A DNA stretch of 64,000 nt from Richelia intracellularis HH01 (GCF_000350105.1 NZ_CAIY01000029.1:57663-121662); one strand, 5' to 3'. Shown: positions 31,579 through 41,614, numbered from the stretch's first letter. Notes: generated from the letters alone by a model not told the origin. A program made the numbers and translations.

Positions 31579-32385
31579 TTATTTCTGTCCCTGTTTATAT
31601 TTCGTATATATTATTGGAGAGCTTGGATTTTTTAAAACAATATAATCAATACTCTGAAGGGAAACTTTTTGCGGTAGTTGCCGCAGGTGAGAAAGGGCTT
31701 CTATCTTTTCCGATAGTTTATTAACTGGGGAACCAAGATGAATCTCACCTAATTCTGTTGTCAGGATCAAATTTGTTTGATCCTGAAAGTCTATTTTTGT
31801 GATTTCAATTTTAGCTATCTTAATTAATTTATAGAGTTTAGTCCAGAAAGAACGATACTGTTCAGGAAGTCCAATAATTTTTAGCTTAGGTAGTTTTAAT
31901 TGTGAATTATAGGATTTATATTTCTCTAGAGAAATCCATAAGCCAGTGATGTCTAATAAACCGATAGATGTCTTTTTAGTATTGGATGATTTTGGTAGTT
32001 CAGCGATCGCGACTGGAATTCTTTCCTGAATCTCAATTTGTAACCCTGCAGGGAAAAGACGCCGACTAACTTGAACTTGGGTAATCATTGGTTGTTTTCG
32101 TAATAAATTAGCAATTCGTGATGGTTTTACCCTCAATAAAAATTTGGGGTAAGATAAATTAATCAAAGATAGAATGAATTTATCGGAAAGTACTCGATTT
32201 CCTGAGATCTCAATAGCCTTAGATGTTTTGATCACCCACATCGGTTGAGATACTCCCCATAGTAACCCTCCAGCAATACTAGCAATAGTCAAGGTTTGGC
32301 AAACTTTCTGCAAGTTTTTGAGTTGTCGACGTCGACGCAAACGCTGACGACGTTGAACTAAATCTGTATCTGAAACTGATAACAT
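31579..32385 (-). CDS. ftsQ: Cell division protein FtsQ (POTRA domain)
   Basis: Bitopic membrane protein of the divisome. The 268 residues begin with a basic cytoplasmic segment (QRRQRLRRRRQLKNLQK, 11-27), then one membrane helix (about 29-50, TIASIAGGLLWGVSQPMWVI), then a POTRA domain starting AIEISGNRVLSDKFILSLIN with SRRLFPAGLQIEIQERIPVA. The C-terminal beta domain follows, ending SLQSIDYIVLKNPSSPIIYT. Ancestral cyanobacterial order is murC-murB-ftsQ-ftsZ; the mur genes are not upstream here. The gene carries the second HIP1 octamer (32003-32010). Confidence 0.9.
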   Translation of the reverse strand: MLSVSDTDLVQRRQRLRRRRQLKNLQKVCQTLTIASIAGGLLWGVSQPMWVIKTSKAIEISGNRVLSDKFILSLINLSYPKFLLRVKPSRIANLLRKQPMITQVQVSRRLFPAGLQIEIQERIPVAIAELPKSSNTKKTSIGLLDITGLWISLEKYKSYNSQLKLPKLKIIGLPEQYRSFWTKLYKLIKIAKIEITKIDFQDQTNLILTTELGEIHLGSPVNKLSEKIEALSHLRQLPQKVSLQSIDYIVLKNPSSPIIYTKYKQGQK

Positions 32386-33255
32386 TCTAGTTATAAAAAC
32401 CCCTTTATATTTCCAACTCAGAGTGATTTCTAAGCTTAATGCCGAGAATAATTCATTGTTACGAACGGCTACGGGTAGCTATAATGCAAACTTACTTGTA
32501 TCGGAACCTAACTACATATTTGTTATTTGAATAATATCTCAGCTTTAAAGCTTTAAAGAAATTAAAACTTTATCAATACTAGTGATACATACTACATTAG
32601 CAGTGACGATAATTACTACAGTGTACGTTGCAATTATTACCACTAAACTAAACAGACAAAAAATATAAATAGAAATCAATCGAACATTCTACGGAAAATC
32701 ACTATCACTCAAGCTTCCAACTGCTTTTATTAGTAAAAATAATTCAGACTAGCTACTACTTTAACCGTAAAATTACGGTTGTGGTAAGAAAAGTCCACTA
32801 AAGAGTCGCCATTTTGACATATATCAATTATCCTGTAGAGCATAATTACCACACCTGGTAAGTTCAAAATTCCAAGAGAGGGGGTTTTTCAAATAAGGAA
32901 GTTATTAAATTAGTTCTGAGCTTATGTGATATTAACTAATTATTTCCTTAATTTCTGTTTAGGGGATTGAATACTTAGACAAATTAGACAAAAATGAAAT
33001 CTTTGCATTAATTGTAAAAACATCACATTGGAAGTAGTTTAGTCTAACAAGAAAGTTTACTGATCAAGAAAATAAATTTCTTTTCTCTAAAAAGGAATTT
33101 ATTTAAGTTAAATGAATTATATGGACTTCAAATAATTCATTTAACTTAAAATTTTGCTGACTTGCGAAAAGAGAAAATAATATACAGATACCTAAAATCA
33201 GGCCATCATCACTCAGGGCATTTGTATCTCACAATACAAATTCATATGCATCTAC
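32386..33255. other. Divergent spacer upstream of ftsQ and the ATPase gene
   Basis: No remnant of murB or murC was recognised in either strand. It includes an 18-bp palindrome AACCGTAA/TTACGGTT (32763-32780) and the long inverted repeat at 33102-33150. Confidence 0.5.
33102..33150. repeat. 19-bp perfect inverted repeat, 11-nt loop
   Basis: The arm TTTAAGTTAAATGAATTAT (33102-33120) is the reverse complement of 33132-33150. It lies about 105 bp upstream of the ATPase gene start, in a position where it could be a leader hairpin or an operator for the STAND module. Confidence 0.85.
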
Positions 33256-34590
33256 ATGAACAGAATACTTGATTTACCACGTTTTTTCAAAGCCTGTAAT
33301 CCCAGTAAAACTCTAATTATGGGTGATTTGATAGACAGGCAATATTACATAGATTTTTCAGATGTTAGAGGTTGCAAGATAGTTGAGGAATTGCAACGTA
33401 CAATTACTCGTATTTCTCCAGATGAACCAACTTGCCAGTTATTTACAGGCCACATTGGTTGTGGTAAGTCTACTGAACTGCAACGCCTGAAATCAGAGTT
33501 AGAAATGGCTGGGTTTCATGTAGTTTATTTTGAGTCCAGCCAAGACTTGGACATGGCGGATATTGATATTAGTGACATCCTTTTGAGTGTTGCACGTCAA
33601 GTAAGTATTAGCCTAGAAGAAATTAATATCACTATAAAACCAGGTTATTTTGTTAATCTCTTCCAAGAGATTGGAGAATTTTTACAAACACCAATTGCAA
33701 CCCAAGCAGAGCTATCTGTAGGTATTGCGAAAATTAGTGCCAAAGCTAAAGATAGTCCTCAAACACGTAATCAGCTACGGCAATATCTGGAACCCCGTAC
33801 CAATAGTATTCTGCAGGCAATTAATGATGAGGTTCTAAACAGAGCAATTCAACTGCTAAAGCAAAGGGGTCAGAAGGGACTAGTAGTTATTGTTGATAAC
33901 TTAGATAGAGTTGACATGCGTCCTCTTCCATCTGGGCGTTCACAACCCGAGTATTTATTTATTGATCGTGGGGAGCAACTGCGCAGATTAAATTGTCATT
34001 TGGTATATACAATTCCTCTAGCCCTAATTTTTTCCAAAGAGTATGAAGCTCTAAAAAATCGTTTAGGGGGAGGTATTGCTCCCAAGGTATTGCCCATGGT
34101 GCAAGTACAGAAAAGAAATGGTGATGATCATGAACCAGGGATTTCCCTACTTCGCCAATTATTATTAGCTAGGGCATTTCCAGAAATTCCTATCCATCAA
34201 AGATTAGAGTTGATCCACGAATTATTTGATGATTGTCAAACCTTAGATCGTTTGTGTCGTATTAGTGGTGGTCATATTCGTAATCTATTGGGACTATTAT
34301 ATAGCTGTTTGCAAAGGCAGGACCCCCCTTTTGCAAGTAATTGTTTAGAAACAGTAATTAAAGACTATCGTAACGATTTGCTATTAGCCATTAATCAAGA
34401 AGAGTGGGATTTACTGTATGAAGTGGTTCATCAACAAAATCTCAAAGGTGAAACCGAATATCAAAGGCTTTTACGCAGTATGTTTGTCTTTGAATATCGT
34501 GATATTCAAGGCCGATGGTTTGGTATCAGTCCTGCTTTGGCAGAAACTGAAAAAGTTCTTGCATGGCAGGACCGGGAATTATATAGCTAA
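33256..34590 (+). CDS. P-loop ATPase, first gene of a STAND-associated pair
   Basis: A 444-residue soluble ATPase. The Walker A is GHIGCGKST at residues 65-73, Walker B GLVVIVDNLDRV near 208-219, with the following Asp-Arg typical of AAA/KAP-like P-loop ATPases. An SGGHIRNLLGLLYSCLQ stretch near 335 resembles a sensor 2/lid helix, and the C-terminus has a winged-helix-like segment. I cannot name the family precisely; it would be annotated as ATP-binding protein. It is 93 bp upstream of the giant STAND gene on the same strand, so the two probably form an operon. It may load, remodel or regulate that partner. Confidence 0.75.
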   Translation: MNRILDLPRFFKACNPSKTLIMGDLIDRQYYIDFSDVRGCKIVEELQRTITRISPDEPTCQLFTGHIGCGKSTELQRLKSELEMAGFHVVYFESSQDLDMADIDISDILLSVARQVSISLEEINITIKPGYFVNLFQEIGEFLQTPIATQAELSVGIAKISAKAKDSPQTRNQLRQYLEPRTNSILQAINDEVLNRAIQLLKQRGQKGLVVIVDNLDRVDMRPLPSGRSQPEYLFIDRGEQLRRLNCHLVYTIPLALIFSKEYEALKNRLGGGIAPKVLPMVQVQKRNGDDHEPGISLLRQLLLARAFPEIPIHQRLELIHELFDDCQTLDRLCRISGGHIRNLLGLLYSCLQRQDPPFASNCLETVIKDYRNDLLLAINQEEWDLLYEVVHQQNLKGETEYQRLLRSMFVFEYRDIQGRWFGISPALAETEKVLAWQDRELYS

Positions 34591-34683
34591 CCCTTAACAG
34601 AAGATTCCCCAGTAAACCAACCAGCTGATAAATATCATAACTTTTAAAATGCAATTCTTGTTGATGCAGTTAGATTGTAAGCT

Positions 34684-37600
34684 ATGACCGATTGCAAATT
34701 GACAACAGTAAATACAGCCAGAGACAATCAGCGTTCTTTGCAAAGACTGATTCGGGCAATTAACCTTTCCAAAGGTCAGTTTGCTTTAATTCTCGTTCGT
34801 TGTAATTATCAGCAATTACGTCAGAGAATGTTAGATAATCTGCGTGCCGTAACTAAAAGCTTATATCTCCGAGAACTATTCCTAGAATCTTCTACAAAAG
34901 TACTCCACACTACTATTATGAGAGAGTTGGAGTTGTATTCAGATAATCCAGCCATAGCCACAAATTCTTTCCCATCAGCTGTCACGGTTTTTGGATTGGA
35001 TACTAACTTATTTCTTGAAGATTTACTCACCGGAATTAACCAAGCTAGAGACACATATTCTACTATTTTTCCTTTCCCTATAATCTTTTGGCTTACAGAT
35101 GAAGTAGCTATATCTCTTTCCCGACTTGCTCCAGATTTTAAAAGTTGGGCAGCAACCACTATTAAATTTGAAATGGAACAAGCCGACTTGATTAATTTAG
35201 TTCGGCAACAAACAGAAAATTTGTTTTCTCAGATTTTAGCTGCAGGAGCTGATAAATTTTTACCCAATGCAGCTCTTAATTTAGATCCATCATCCCAACA
35301 TCGACGTGAAATTGAGGCAGCACGCAATGATTTGCTGCATTTTTATAGAGTTAAATTAGAACCCAAATTGGAAGCCAGCTTGGAGTTTGTTTTGGGCAGA
35401 GATGGTTACGCTAATGATGAAATCGACACTGCTTTAAATCATTTCCATCGAAGCTTAGAAGTCTGGCAACAAGAAATAAGAAAGCAGGAAAATATACCTG
35501 ATCAATCCCAATTAAATTGTCCTATTGTCCGCAAGGCAATAGTACTATTCCATTTAGGCTTGTGTTATCGCCGTATGGCCGAGCTGCAACCACCGAAAAG
35601 CAATAGACATTGGCAAAAAGCTCTACTGTGGTTTAAACAGTGTGTTGCAGTTTTACAAGCAGCACACCAAACTGATTTGGTTGCCAAATTTATAGCTCCT
35701 ACCTGCGAAATGTTACAGAAACTCGAAGTGTGGGATGATTTGAGTCAACTAGCCAAATTTGCCTTAAAAATTAATGATAAACACCAACAGAAGTATCAGT
35801 TAGCCCAGAATTATGGTTTTTTAGCTACTGTTGCTGCTGCTAAATCTGACTGGTTACAAGTCTATGAATTGGCCAACATGGCCCTTGTCTTATCGGAAGA
35901 TGCCGCTAATATTTCCCGTCAGCAAGAAAGTAGATATCTTTTATTATTAGGACGTGCCCAGCGTCATCTGGGAGAATGGGAAGAAGCAGTTAATAATTTG
36001 GAATGGGCAAAATTAGTTTGCGAACTACAGTATGAGCCATCTCTATATCTAGAGATTGTAGAAGAATTACGAAATCTTTACTTTATCGAACTTCATAATT
36101 ACTTAGAAGCGTTTAGACTCAAACAAGAGAAAATCCAGGTTGAACATCAATATGGTTTTCGAGCTTTCATTGGAGCCAATCAATTACAGCCACAACGTTA
36201 TAGAATCAACCCTGCGATTCAAACACCTAATTTATCTTTTATATCAGAAGGTGTAGCACAGGAAATAGCTGCATCTGGAAGACAGGAAGATGTTAATCAG
36301 TTGATAGAAAGAATTAGTCGTGCTGATTATAAATTAACCATAATTCATGGGCCGTCGGGTGTTGGAAAAAGTTCTATCCTTAAGGCAGGACTATTGCCTG
36401 CTTTAAGACAACAGGTAATTGGAGGTAGGATTCCTTTACCCATTATTTTATCTGTATATAGTGATTGGTTAACAGCTCTAGGCCATAGTTTGAATCAGGC
36501 TTTAGCACAAACAGACTTGACGGCAACTTTAGAAACTACTTCTGCAAGCATTTTAGAAAAGCTAAGATTTTTAGCGGAGAATCACCATACTGTAGTTCTA
36601 GTATTTGACCAATTTGAGGAATTATTTTTTGTTGTCAAGGACATATCTCAGAGACGAGAGTTCTATGATTTGTTTTGTAGTTGTTTAAATATTCCCTATA
36701 TTAAGGTAATTATTTCATTAAGGGAAGATTATTTACATTATCTATTGGAAATTGAGCGTTTGAGCAGAAGTATTAATAATACAGAAAATGATTTAGCAAT
36801 AATTAATAGAAATATTTTAGATAAAGATATTCGCTACTACTTAGGCAACTTTTCAATTCAAGATGCCCAAGGCATTATTTATAGTTTGACTCAACGCTCT
36901 CACTTTGAATTGAGCAATGATTTAATTCAGCAGTTGGTTAAGGATTTAGCCGAGAATACGGGAAGTGTACATCCTATTGAACTGCAAATAGTGGGAGCTC
37001 AACTACAGTCTGAGGGTATTACCACATTGGGTCAATATCAACATAGTGGAGGAGTTAAGAGGCTAGTAGCCCGTTGGCTAGGTGAAGTCGTCAAAGATTG
37101 TGGTCGGGAAAATGAAGAAGTTAGCTGGCAATTGCTCTTTGAATTGACTGATCTTAAAGGTAGACGACCCCTAAAAACTAAACAGGAATTAGCATTGGCT
37201 GTTATGACCCATCCAAATGCAGCATATAAGTGTAATTACTCGTGGGAATTAATTTTAGAGCTTTTAGTTGATTCTGGTCTGGTATTGCGTATGCGGGAAG
37301 AGACTGGTAACCGTTATCAGTTAGTTCATGATTATTTGGTCGCACCAATCCGCCAGCAAAAAAAACACGGCATAGTAGTGGAATTGGAAAGAGTAAGACT
37401 TGAAAAAAGCCAAGCAGAAATAGCTAGGAAAATTAGCCAAGGACAACTTACTGCTGTCCTTAAAAAACGCCTCAAGGAAGCACGTATAGTTGGTGTTGTA
37501 TTGGCAACGATGTCATCAGTCATTGCTGGATTATGGTGGCAGGCAGATTTGCAGAAAAGGTCTGCCATGCAGCAAAGTATTAGAGCAGAAAGTAGCGAAA

Positions 37601-39687
37601 CCAACTTGAAAATTAGTGCTTTAACAGCTGCTTCCGAGGCTTTATTTGCTTCTAACAAGGAGTTTGATGCTCTTTTAGAAAGTTTACGTGCATGGAGAAA
37701 ATTACAACAGTCTTCAAGTGTAGAACCAGAAACCCGGATGCGAGTAGTAACAGCTTTGCAACAGGCTGTCTTTGGTGTCAAGGAGCTCAACCGTTTAGAG
37801 GGACATAGTGAAATAGTTTGGGGCGTGAGTTTTAGTCCTGATGGTCAATTGATTGCTTCCGGGAGCCGTGACCACACAATCAAAATTTGGCGACCTGATG
37901 GAACTCTACTGCAAACTCTCAATGGTCATAATGGCGCAGTAACCAGTTTAAGTTTTAGCCCTGATTCCAAAACTTTGGCATCTGCTAGTTTGGATAATAC
38001 CGTACAAATTTGGAGTAGGAATCCTACTACAGGGGGGTTTATTACTCGACCAAAAGTAACATTAAATGCCCACGAAGACTGGATTTACAGCGTAAATATT
38101 AGCCCTAACGGCAGGGAATTAGCAACTGCCAGCAAGGATGGAACTATTAAACTTTGGAATCTGGATGGAAAATTAATACAAACCATAGGAGGACATAAGG
38201 ACTGGGTAAATTGGGTTAGCTTTAGTCCTGATGGAAAGTTATTGGCATCTGCAAGTGAAGATGAAACAGTTAAAATTTGGCAAAGAGATGGAATACTGGT
38301 TGCCACATTAAACGCACATAAGGGCGGAGTTACTAGTATTGATTTTAGCCCAGATGGTAAAACCATTGCTACTGCTGGAAGAGATAGAACAGTGAAACTT
38401 TGGCTTAGAAAATATAACAGTCAAAATGACCAAGTATTTGTTCGGCAAACTACCTTGAAACAAGTTGCCAGCGTAGTTTGGAGTCTCAAGTTTAGTCCAG
38501 ATGGCAAGTACCTGGCCTCTGGGGGTGATGACAACATAATTCATTTGTGGAATAGCAAGAATAGAACTTTAGTTAAAACTCTAAAAGGACACAGCGATGC
38601 GATTGCCAGCCTGTCTTTCAGTTCTAACAACCAGCTATTAGCCTCAGCTAGTTACGACAAAAGCATTAAGATTTGGAGTTTATATCCTCCACAATTAGTA
38701 ACTCTATTAGGACATAAAGACCAGGTCCTGAATGTAAGTTGGAGCCCAGATGGAAAGTTAATAGCCTCTAGCAGTCGTGACAAAACAATTAAACTATGGC
38801 AAAGAAATTTAAGTGATTATCATCAAACTAGTACTAGACTATATAAAACTTTAACTGGTCATAAAGATGGGGTTTCCAGCATTGCCTTCTCCCCTACGAA
38901 GAAGATATTAGCATCAGCTAGTTATGATCGCACTATCAAGTTGTGGGACCATAATGGCAAATTACTCAAAACACTCGTAGGACATAAGGATAGTATTATG
39001 AGTGTTGCTTTTAGCCCTAATGGTAAGTTTTTTGCTTCAGCTAGTAAAGACAAAACAGTAAAAATTTGGGACTTACAAGGTAACCTAATTAGTACATTAA
39101 TAGGACATGGCGATCAGGTGAATCATGTTAGATTTAGTCCTGACAACCAAATAATTGCCTCTGCTAGTGACGACCAAACTATTAAGCTTTGGCAGATGGA
39201 TGGGACTTTTTTAGATACTTTATCACCCCATAAGGGTTGGGTCTTAGGACTTAGTTTCAGCCCGAAAGATCGTCTCCTCGCCTCAGCAAGTTGGGATAAT
39301 ACAGTCAAACTTTGGAGTTGGGATGGTAAGTTATTAAAAACTTTATTAAAGGGCTATAGTGACAGTGTTAACGCTGTCACATTTAGTCCCAATGGAGAAA
39401 TTATAGCTGCAGCCGGCTGGGATAGCACTGTCAAACTGTGGAGCCTAGATGGTAAGTTAATAAAAACCCTTAATGGACACAATGCCCCTGTTCTAAGTAT
39501 TAGTTTTAGTCCAGATGGTCAGACCTTGGCATCCGCTGGTGATGATAACAAAATTATCTTGTGGAATTTGGATATGAAAGATCTATTGAGACGAGGTTGC
39601 AGCTGGGTAAAGAATTATCTTCAGCATAACTACAATATAGAGAAGAAAGAGCGGATGTTGTGTGAGGAGATTCTTAGGGATAAATGA
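34684..39687 (+). CDS. STAND NTPase with TPR-like region and 14 WD40 repeats
   Basis: At 1667 residues, the largest protein here. In order: an N-terminal ATPase-like domain without a P-loop (about 1-190; IIFWLTDEVAISLSRLAPDF), a TPR-like helical region (about 205-470), an nSTAND1-type NTPase with HGPSGVGKSS near 555-564 and VVLVFDQFEELF near 637-648, a winged-helix region with RYQLVHDYLVAPIRQ, one hydrophobic helix near 935-955 (IVGVVLATMSSVIAGLWW), a coiled linker, and 14 WD40 blades (about 1034-1634), i.e. two seven-bladed propellers. STAND proteins act as ligand-triggered signalling switches. The ligand and output are unknown; no enzymatic effector domain is visible, so the partner ATPase may be the output. 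Confidence 0.85.
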   Translation: MTDCKLTTVNTARDNQRSLQRLIRAINLSKGQFALILVRCNYQQLRQRMLDNLRAVTKSLYLRELFLESSTKVLHTTIMRELELYSDNPAIATNSFPSAVTVFGLDTNLFLEDLLTGINQARDTYSTIFPFPIIFWLTDEVAISLSRLAPDFKSWAATTIKFEMEQADLINLVRQQTENLFSQILAAGADKFLPNAALNLDPSSQHRREIEAARNDLLHFYRVKLEPKLEASLEFVLGRDGYANDEIDTALNHFHRSLEVWQQEIRKQENIPDQSQLNCPIVRKAIVLFHLGLCYRRMAELQPPKSNRHWQKALLWFKQCVAVLQAAHQTDLVAKFIAPTCEMLQKLEVWDDLSQLAKFALKINDKHQQKYQLAQNYGFLATVAAAKSDWLQVYELANMALVLSEDAANISRQQESRYLLLLGRAQRHLGEWEEAVNNLEWAKLVCELQYEPSLYLEIVEELRNLYFIELHNYLEAFRLKQEKIQVEHQYGFRAFIGANQLQPQRYRINPAIQTPNLSFISEGVAQEIAASGRQEDVNQLIERISRADYKLTIIHGPSGVGKSSILKAGLLPALRQQVIGGRIPLPIILSVYSDWLTALGHSLNQALAQTDLTATLETTSASILEKLRFLAENHHTVVLVFDQFEELFFVVKDISQRREFYDLFCSCLNIPYIKVIISLREDYLHYLLEIERLSRSINNTENDLAIINRNILDKDIRYYLGNFSIQDAQGIIYSLTQRSHFELSNDLIQQLVKDLAENTGSVHPIELQIVGAQLQSEGITTLGQYQHSGGVKRLVARWLGEVVKDCGRENEEVSWQLLFELTDLKGRRPLKTKQELALAVMTHPNAAYKCNYSWELILELLVDSGLVLRMREETGNRYQLVHDYLVAPIRQQKKHGIVVELERVRLEKSQAEIARKISQGQLTAVLKKRLKEARIVGVVLATMSSVIAGLWWQADLQKRSAMQQSIRAESSETNLKISALTAASEALFASNKEFDALLESLRAWRKLQQSSSVEPETRMRVVTALQQAVFGVKELNRLEGHSEIVWGVSFSPDGQLIASGSRDHTIKIWRPDGTLLQTLNGHNGAVTSLSFSPDSKTLASASLDNTVQIWSRNPTTGGFITRPKVTLNAHEDWIYSVNISPNGRELATASKDGTIKLWNLDGKLIQTIGGHKDWVNWVSFSPDGKLLASASEDETVKIWQRDGILVATLNAHKGGVTSIDFSPDGKTIATAGRDRTVKLWLRKYNSQNDQVFVRQTTLKQVASVVWSLKFSPDGKYLASGGDDNIIHLWNSKNRTLVKTLKGHSDAIASLSFSSNNQLLASASYDKSIKIWSLYPPQLVTLLGHKDQVLNVSWSPDGKLIASSSRDKTIKLWQRNLSDYHQTSTRLYKTLTGHKDGVSSIAFSPTKKILASASYDRTIKLWDHNGKLLKTLVGHKDSIMSVAFSPNGKFFASASKDKTVKIWDLQGNLISTLIGHGDQVNHVRFSPDNQIIASASDDQTIKLWQMDGTFLDTLSPHKGWVLGLSFSPKDRLLASASWDNTVKLWSWDGKLLKTLLKGYSDSVNAVTFSPNGEIIAAAGWDSTVKLWSLDGKLIKTLNGHNAPVLSISFSPDGQTLASAGDDNKIILWNLDMKDLLRRGCSWVKNYLQHNYNIEKKERMLCEEILRDK

Positions 39688-39729
39688 TTAATATACTTAA
39701 CTATTATACCTTCTATTTTGTTAAGTGTT

Positions 39730-40047
39730 CTAAGCATTATCACTATCATTTTCTATGACAACCAAATTCCTTAGAAGTTTTTGCACATTCATCCTTTCAA
39801 TGTATGGCCACCCACCCTCTGTCTCAATGTTTTTAAGGAATGTGTACAGTGCCTGACGATTATTAGGCAAACTAGACTGAAATGCATTGTCACATATTTC
39901 TCTGTGCAAATTTTCTAACTTTCTTAATAAGGCTAATAAGGTTATCGCATCCCCCTGACAATTCTCTGCTGTTTCATCAATAGCACTTGCTATTTGTTGT
40001 AATCTAATATTGAAAACCTCTGAGTCGATTTTAATACTTTGATTCAT
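39730..40047 (-). CDS. Conserved-looking hypothetical protein, 105 aa
   Basis: I start it at ATG 40047 (MNQSIKIDSEVFNIRLQQIA) because the 27 codons upstream look non-coding. The protein is helical, with IASAIDETAENCQGDAITLL, ALLRKLENLHREICDNAF and a C-terminal MNVQKLLRNLVVIEN. It has no signal or membrane segment. I know of no named family, though the pattern fits small conserved proteins of filamentous cyanobacteria. It is convergent with the STAND gene, only 42 bp away. Function is unknown. Confidence 0.65.
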   Translation of the reverse strand: MNQSIKIDSEVFNIRLQQIASAIDETAENCQGDAITLLALLRKLENLHREICDNAFQSSLPNNRQALYTFLKNIETEGGWPYIERMNVQKLLRNLVVIENDSDNA

Positions 40048-40723
40048 CCTAATATTTGATTGCCTAAAGTTCAATCTAAAATTTATCGAAATTTTCCTGT
40101 GTGGTTTGTCTAATATGAAACCCAACAATTAGAAAATTCCATTAACTATTTATCAATTAGGATATTTTATTGTTTCATAAAATTCAGCAGGTCAATATTC
40201 ATCTAAAATACTCCCACATACACATACTAGTTTATATGTCATGTAGATAGTTACTTTTACTAAAATTATTAGGCCAATTATACTGATATCACCAAACTAT
40301 ATTTTTCAGATTGAGACCACAGAATTATGGGTAAATACCAGACCACTTTGATTTTAAGTTTGAAAAAATCGTATGATCTGGCTGAATGGCCCATAAGGTC
40401 ACTAAGTGTAAGTAGTGGCAACAAACACACGATACATTAATTACACCTGGTAGTACCCTAACAGTCAATCAATGCCAGAAGTAATCTGTCTGAGTTTTGT
40501 TATCTGTTGTTATATCTGTAGTTTGGTAAGGTTCTCCTAAAAGTTGTGTGTTGGAACTTAATTGTTCAATTCATAATACTTTCAAGAAAATCAAAACTGC
40601 TGGAATCCACCAGAAATAAACTTTGCACAGCGTCGTTATTCATGAAGGGGAAGTCTCACAAGAGACAAATACCTTGGTGTAGTTTCGCAATTTAAACATT
40701 AATTTTTGAGATTGAGGTTGGCT
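40048..40723. other. Divergent spacer upstream of psbO
   Basis: Must contain the psbO promoter. No confident promoter elements were picked out; no other gene seen. Confidence 0.5.
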
Positions 40724-41566
40724 ATGAGGTTTCGTACTCTAATTGTTACAATCTTCGTTGTATGTATTTGCTTTCTAAGTGCCTGTAGTAATGTTCCTGA
40801 TAACATCACCAATTCTGAATTCCTCACCTATGAACAAATTAAAGGTAGTGGTTTAGCTAATAAATGTCCTCAATTATCTGCAATCAGTCGTGGCTCTATC
40901 CCCATTGATGGCGATAAATCATACATTATTAAGAATATGTGCTTGGAACCAACTAATTTTTTTGTTAAAGAAGAGCCAAAAAATAAACGACTAGAAGCAA
41001 AATTTATCCCCGGAAGATTATTAAGTTTTTCAACTAAAGCTTACTCTTTGTTAAATATAGAGGGTCCTCTAAATATTAATTCTAATAGGAGTCTCACATT
41101 TAAAGAAAAAGATGGTCTTGACTTCCAAGCAATTACCGTTAAACTACCTGGTGGTGAAAGTATTCCCTTTTTATTTACTGTAAAAGGTTTAGTAGCTGAA
41201 ACACAACCTGATATCACTAATATTAATACTTCTACTGATTTTAAAGGCTCATTCCGAGTACCCTCTTACCGTGGTGCAACTTTCCTAGATCCAAAAGGCA
41301 GAGGTGTTGCAACTGGTTATGATAATGCCGTGGCACTACCTGCAGATGCTGATGACACAGACCTTAATCGAGCGAATGTTAAGAGCTTTTCAGTATTAGA
41401 TGGTAGTATTTCTCTGTCTGTTGCAAAGGTAGATGGCTCTACTGGTGAAATTGCTGGCACTTTTGAAAGTATACAACCATCCGACACTGATTTAGGTGCT
41501 GACGAGCCTGAAGAAGTTAAAATTCGCGGTTTGTTTTATGCTCTTATAGAAACATCTGAAGCTTAA
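40724..41566 (+). CDS. psbO: Photosystem II manganese-stabilising protein PsbO
   Basis: Extrinsic lumenal subunit that stabilises the Mn4CaO5 water-oxidising cluster. I choose ATG 40724 (MRFRTLIVTIFVVCICFLSAC), giving 280 residues, over an upstream TTG at 40706. The signal peptide ends in a lipobox-like LSAC. The mature part shows LTYEQIKGSGLANKCPQL, SRGSIPIDGDKSYIIKNMCL (the two Cys, in NKCPQL and NMCLEP, form the conserved disulfide), FVKEEP, LDFQAITVKLPGGESIPFLF, VPSYRGATFLDPKGRG and SDTDLGADEPEEVKIRGLFY. All hallmark stretches are intact, so oxygenic photosynthesis is retained. A terminator follows. Confidence 0.97.
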   Translation: MRFRTLIVTIFVVCICFLSACSNVPDNITNSEFLTYEQIKGSGLANKCPQLSAISRGSIPIDGDKSYIIKNMCLEPTNFFVKEEPKNKRLEAKFIPGRLLSFSTKAYSLLNIEGPLNINSNRSLTFKEKDGLDFQAITVKLPGGESIPFLFTVKGLVAETQPDITNINTSTDFKGSFRVPSYRGATFLDPKGRGVATGYDNAVALPADADDTDLNRANVKSFSVLDGSISLSVAKVDGSTGEIAGTFESIQPSDTDLGADEPEEVKIRGLFYALIETSEA

Positions 41567-41614
41567 ATCAAAATCATTAGTGTTCATAATTAACACATAG
41601 AATTTTTGTCTTTT

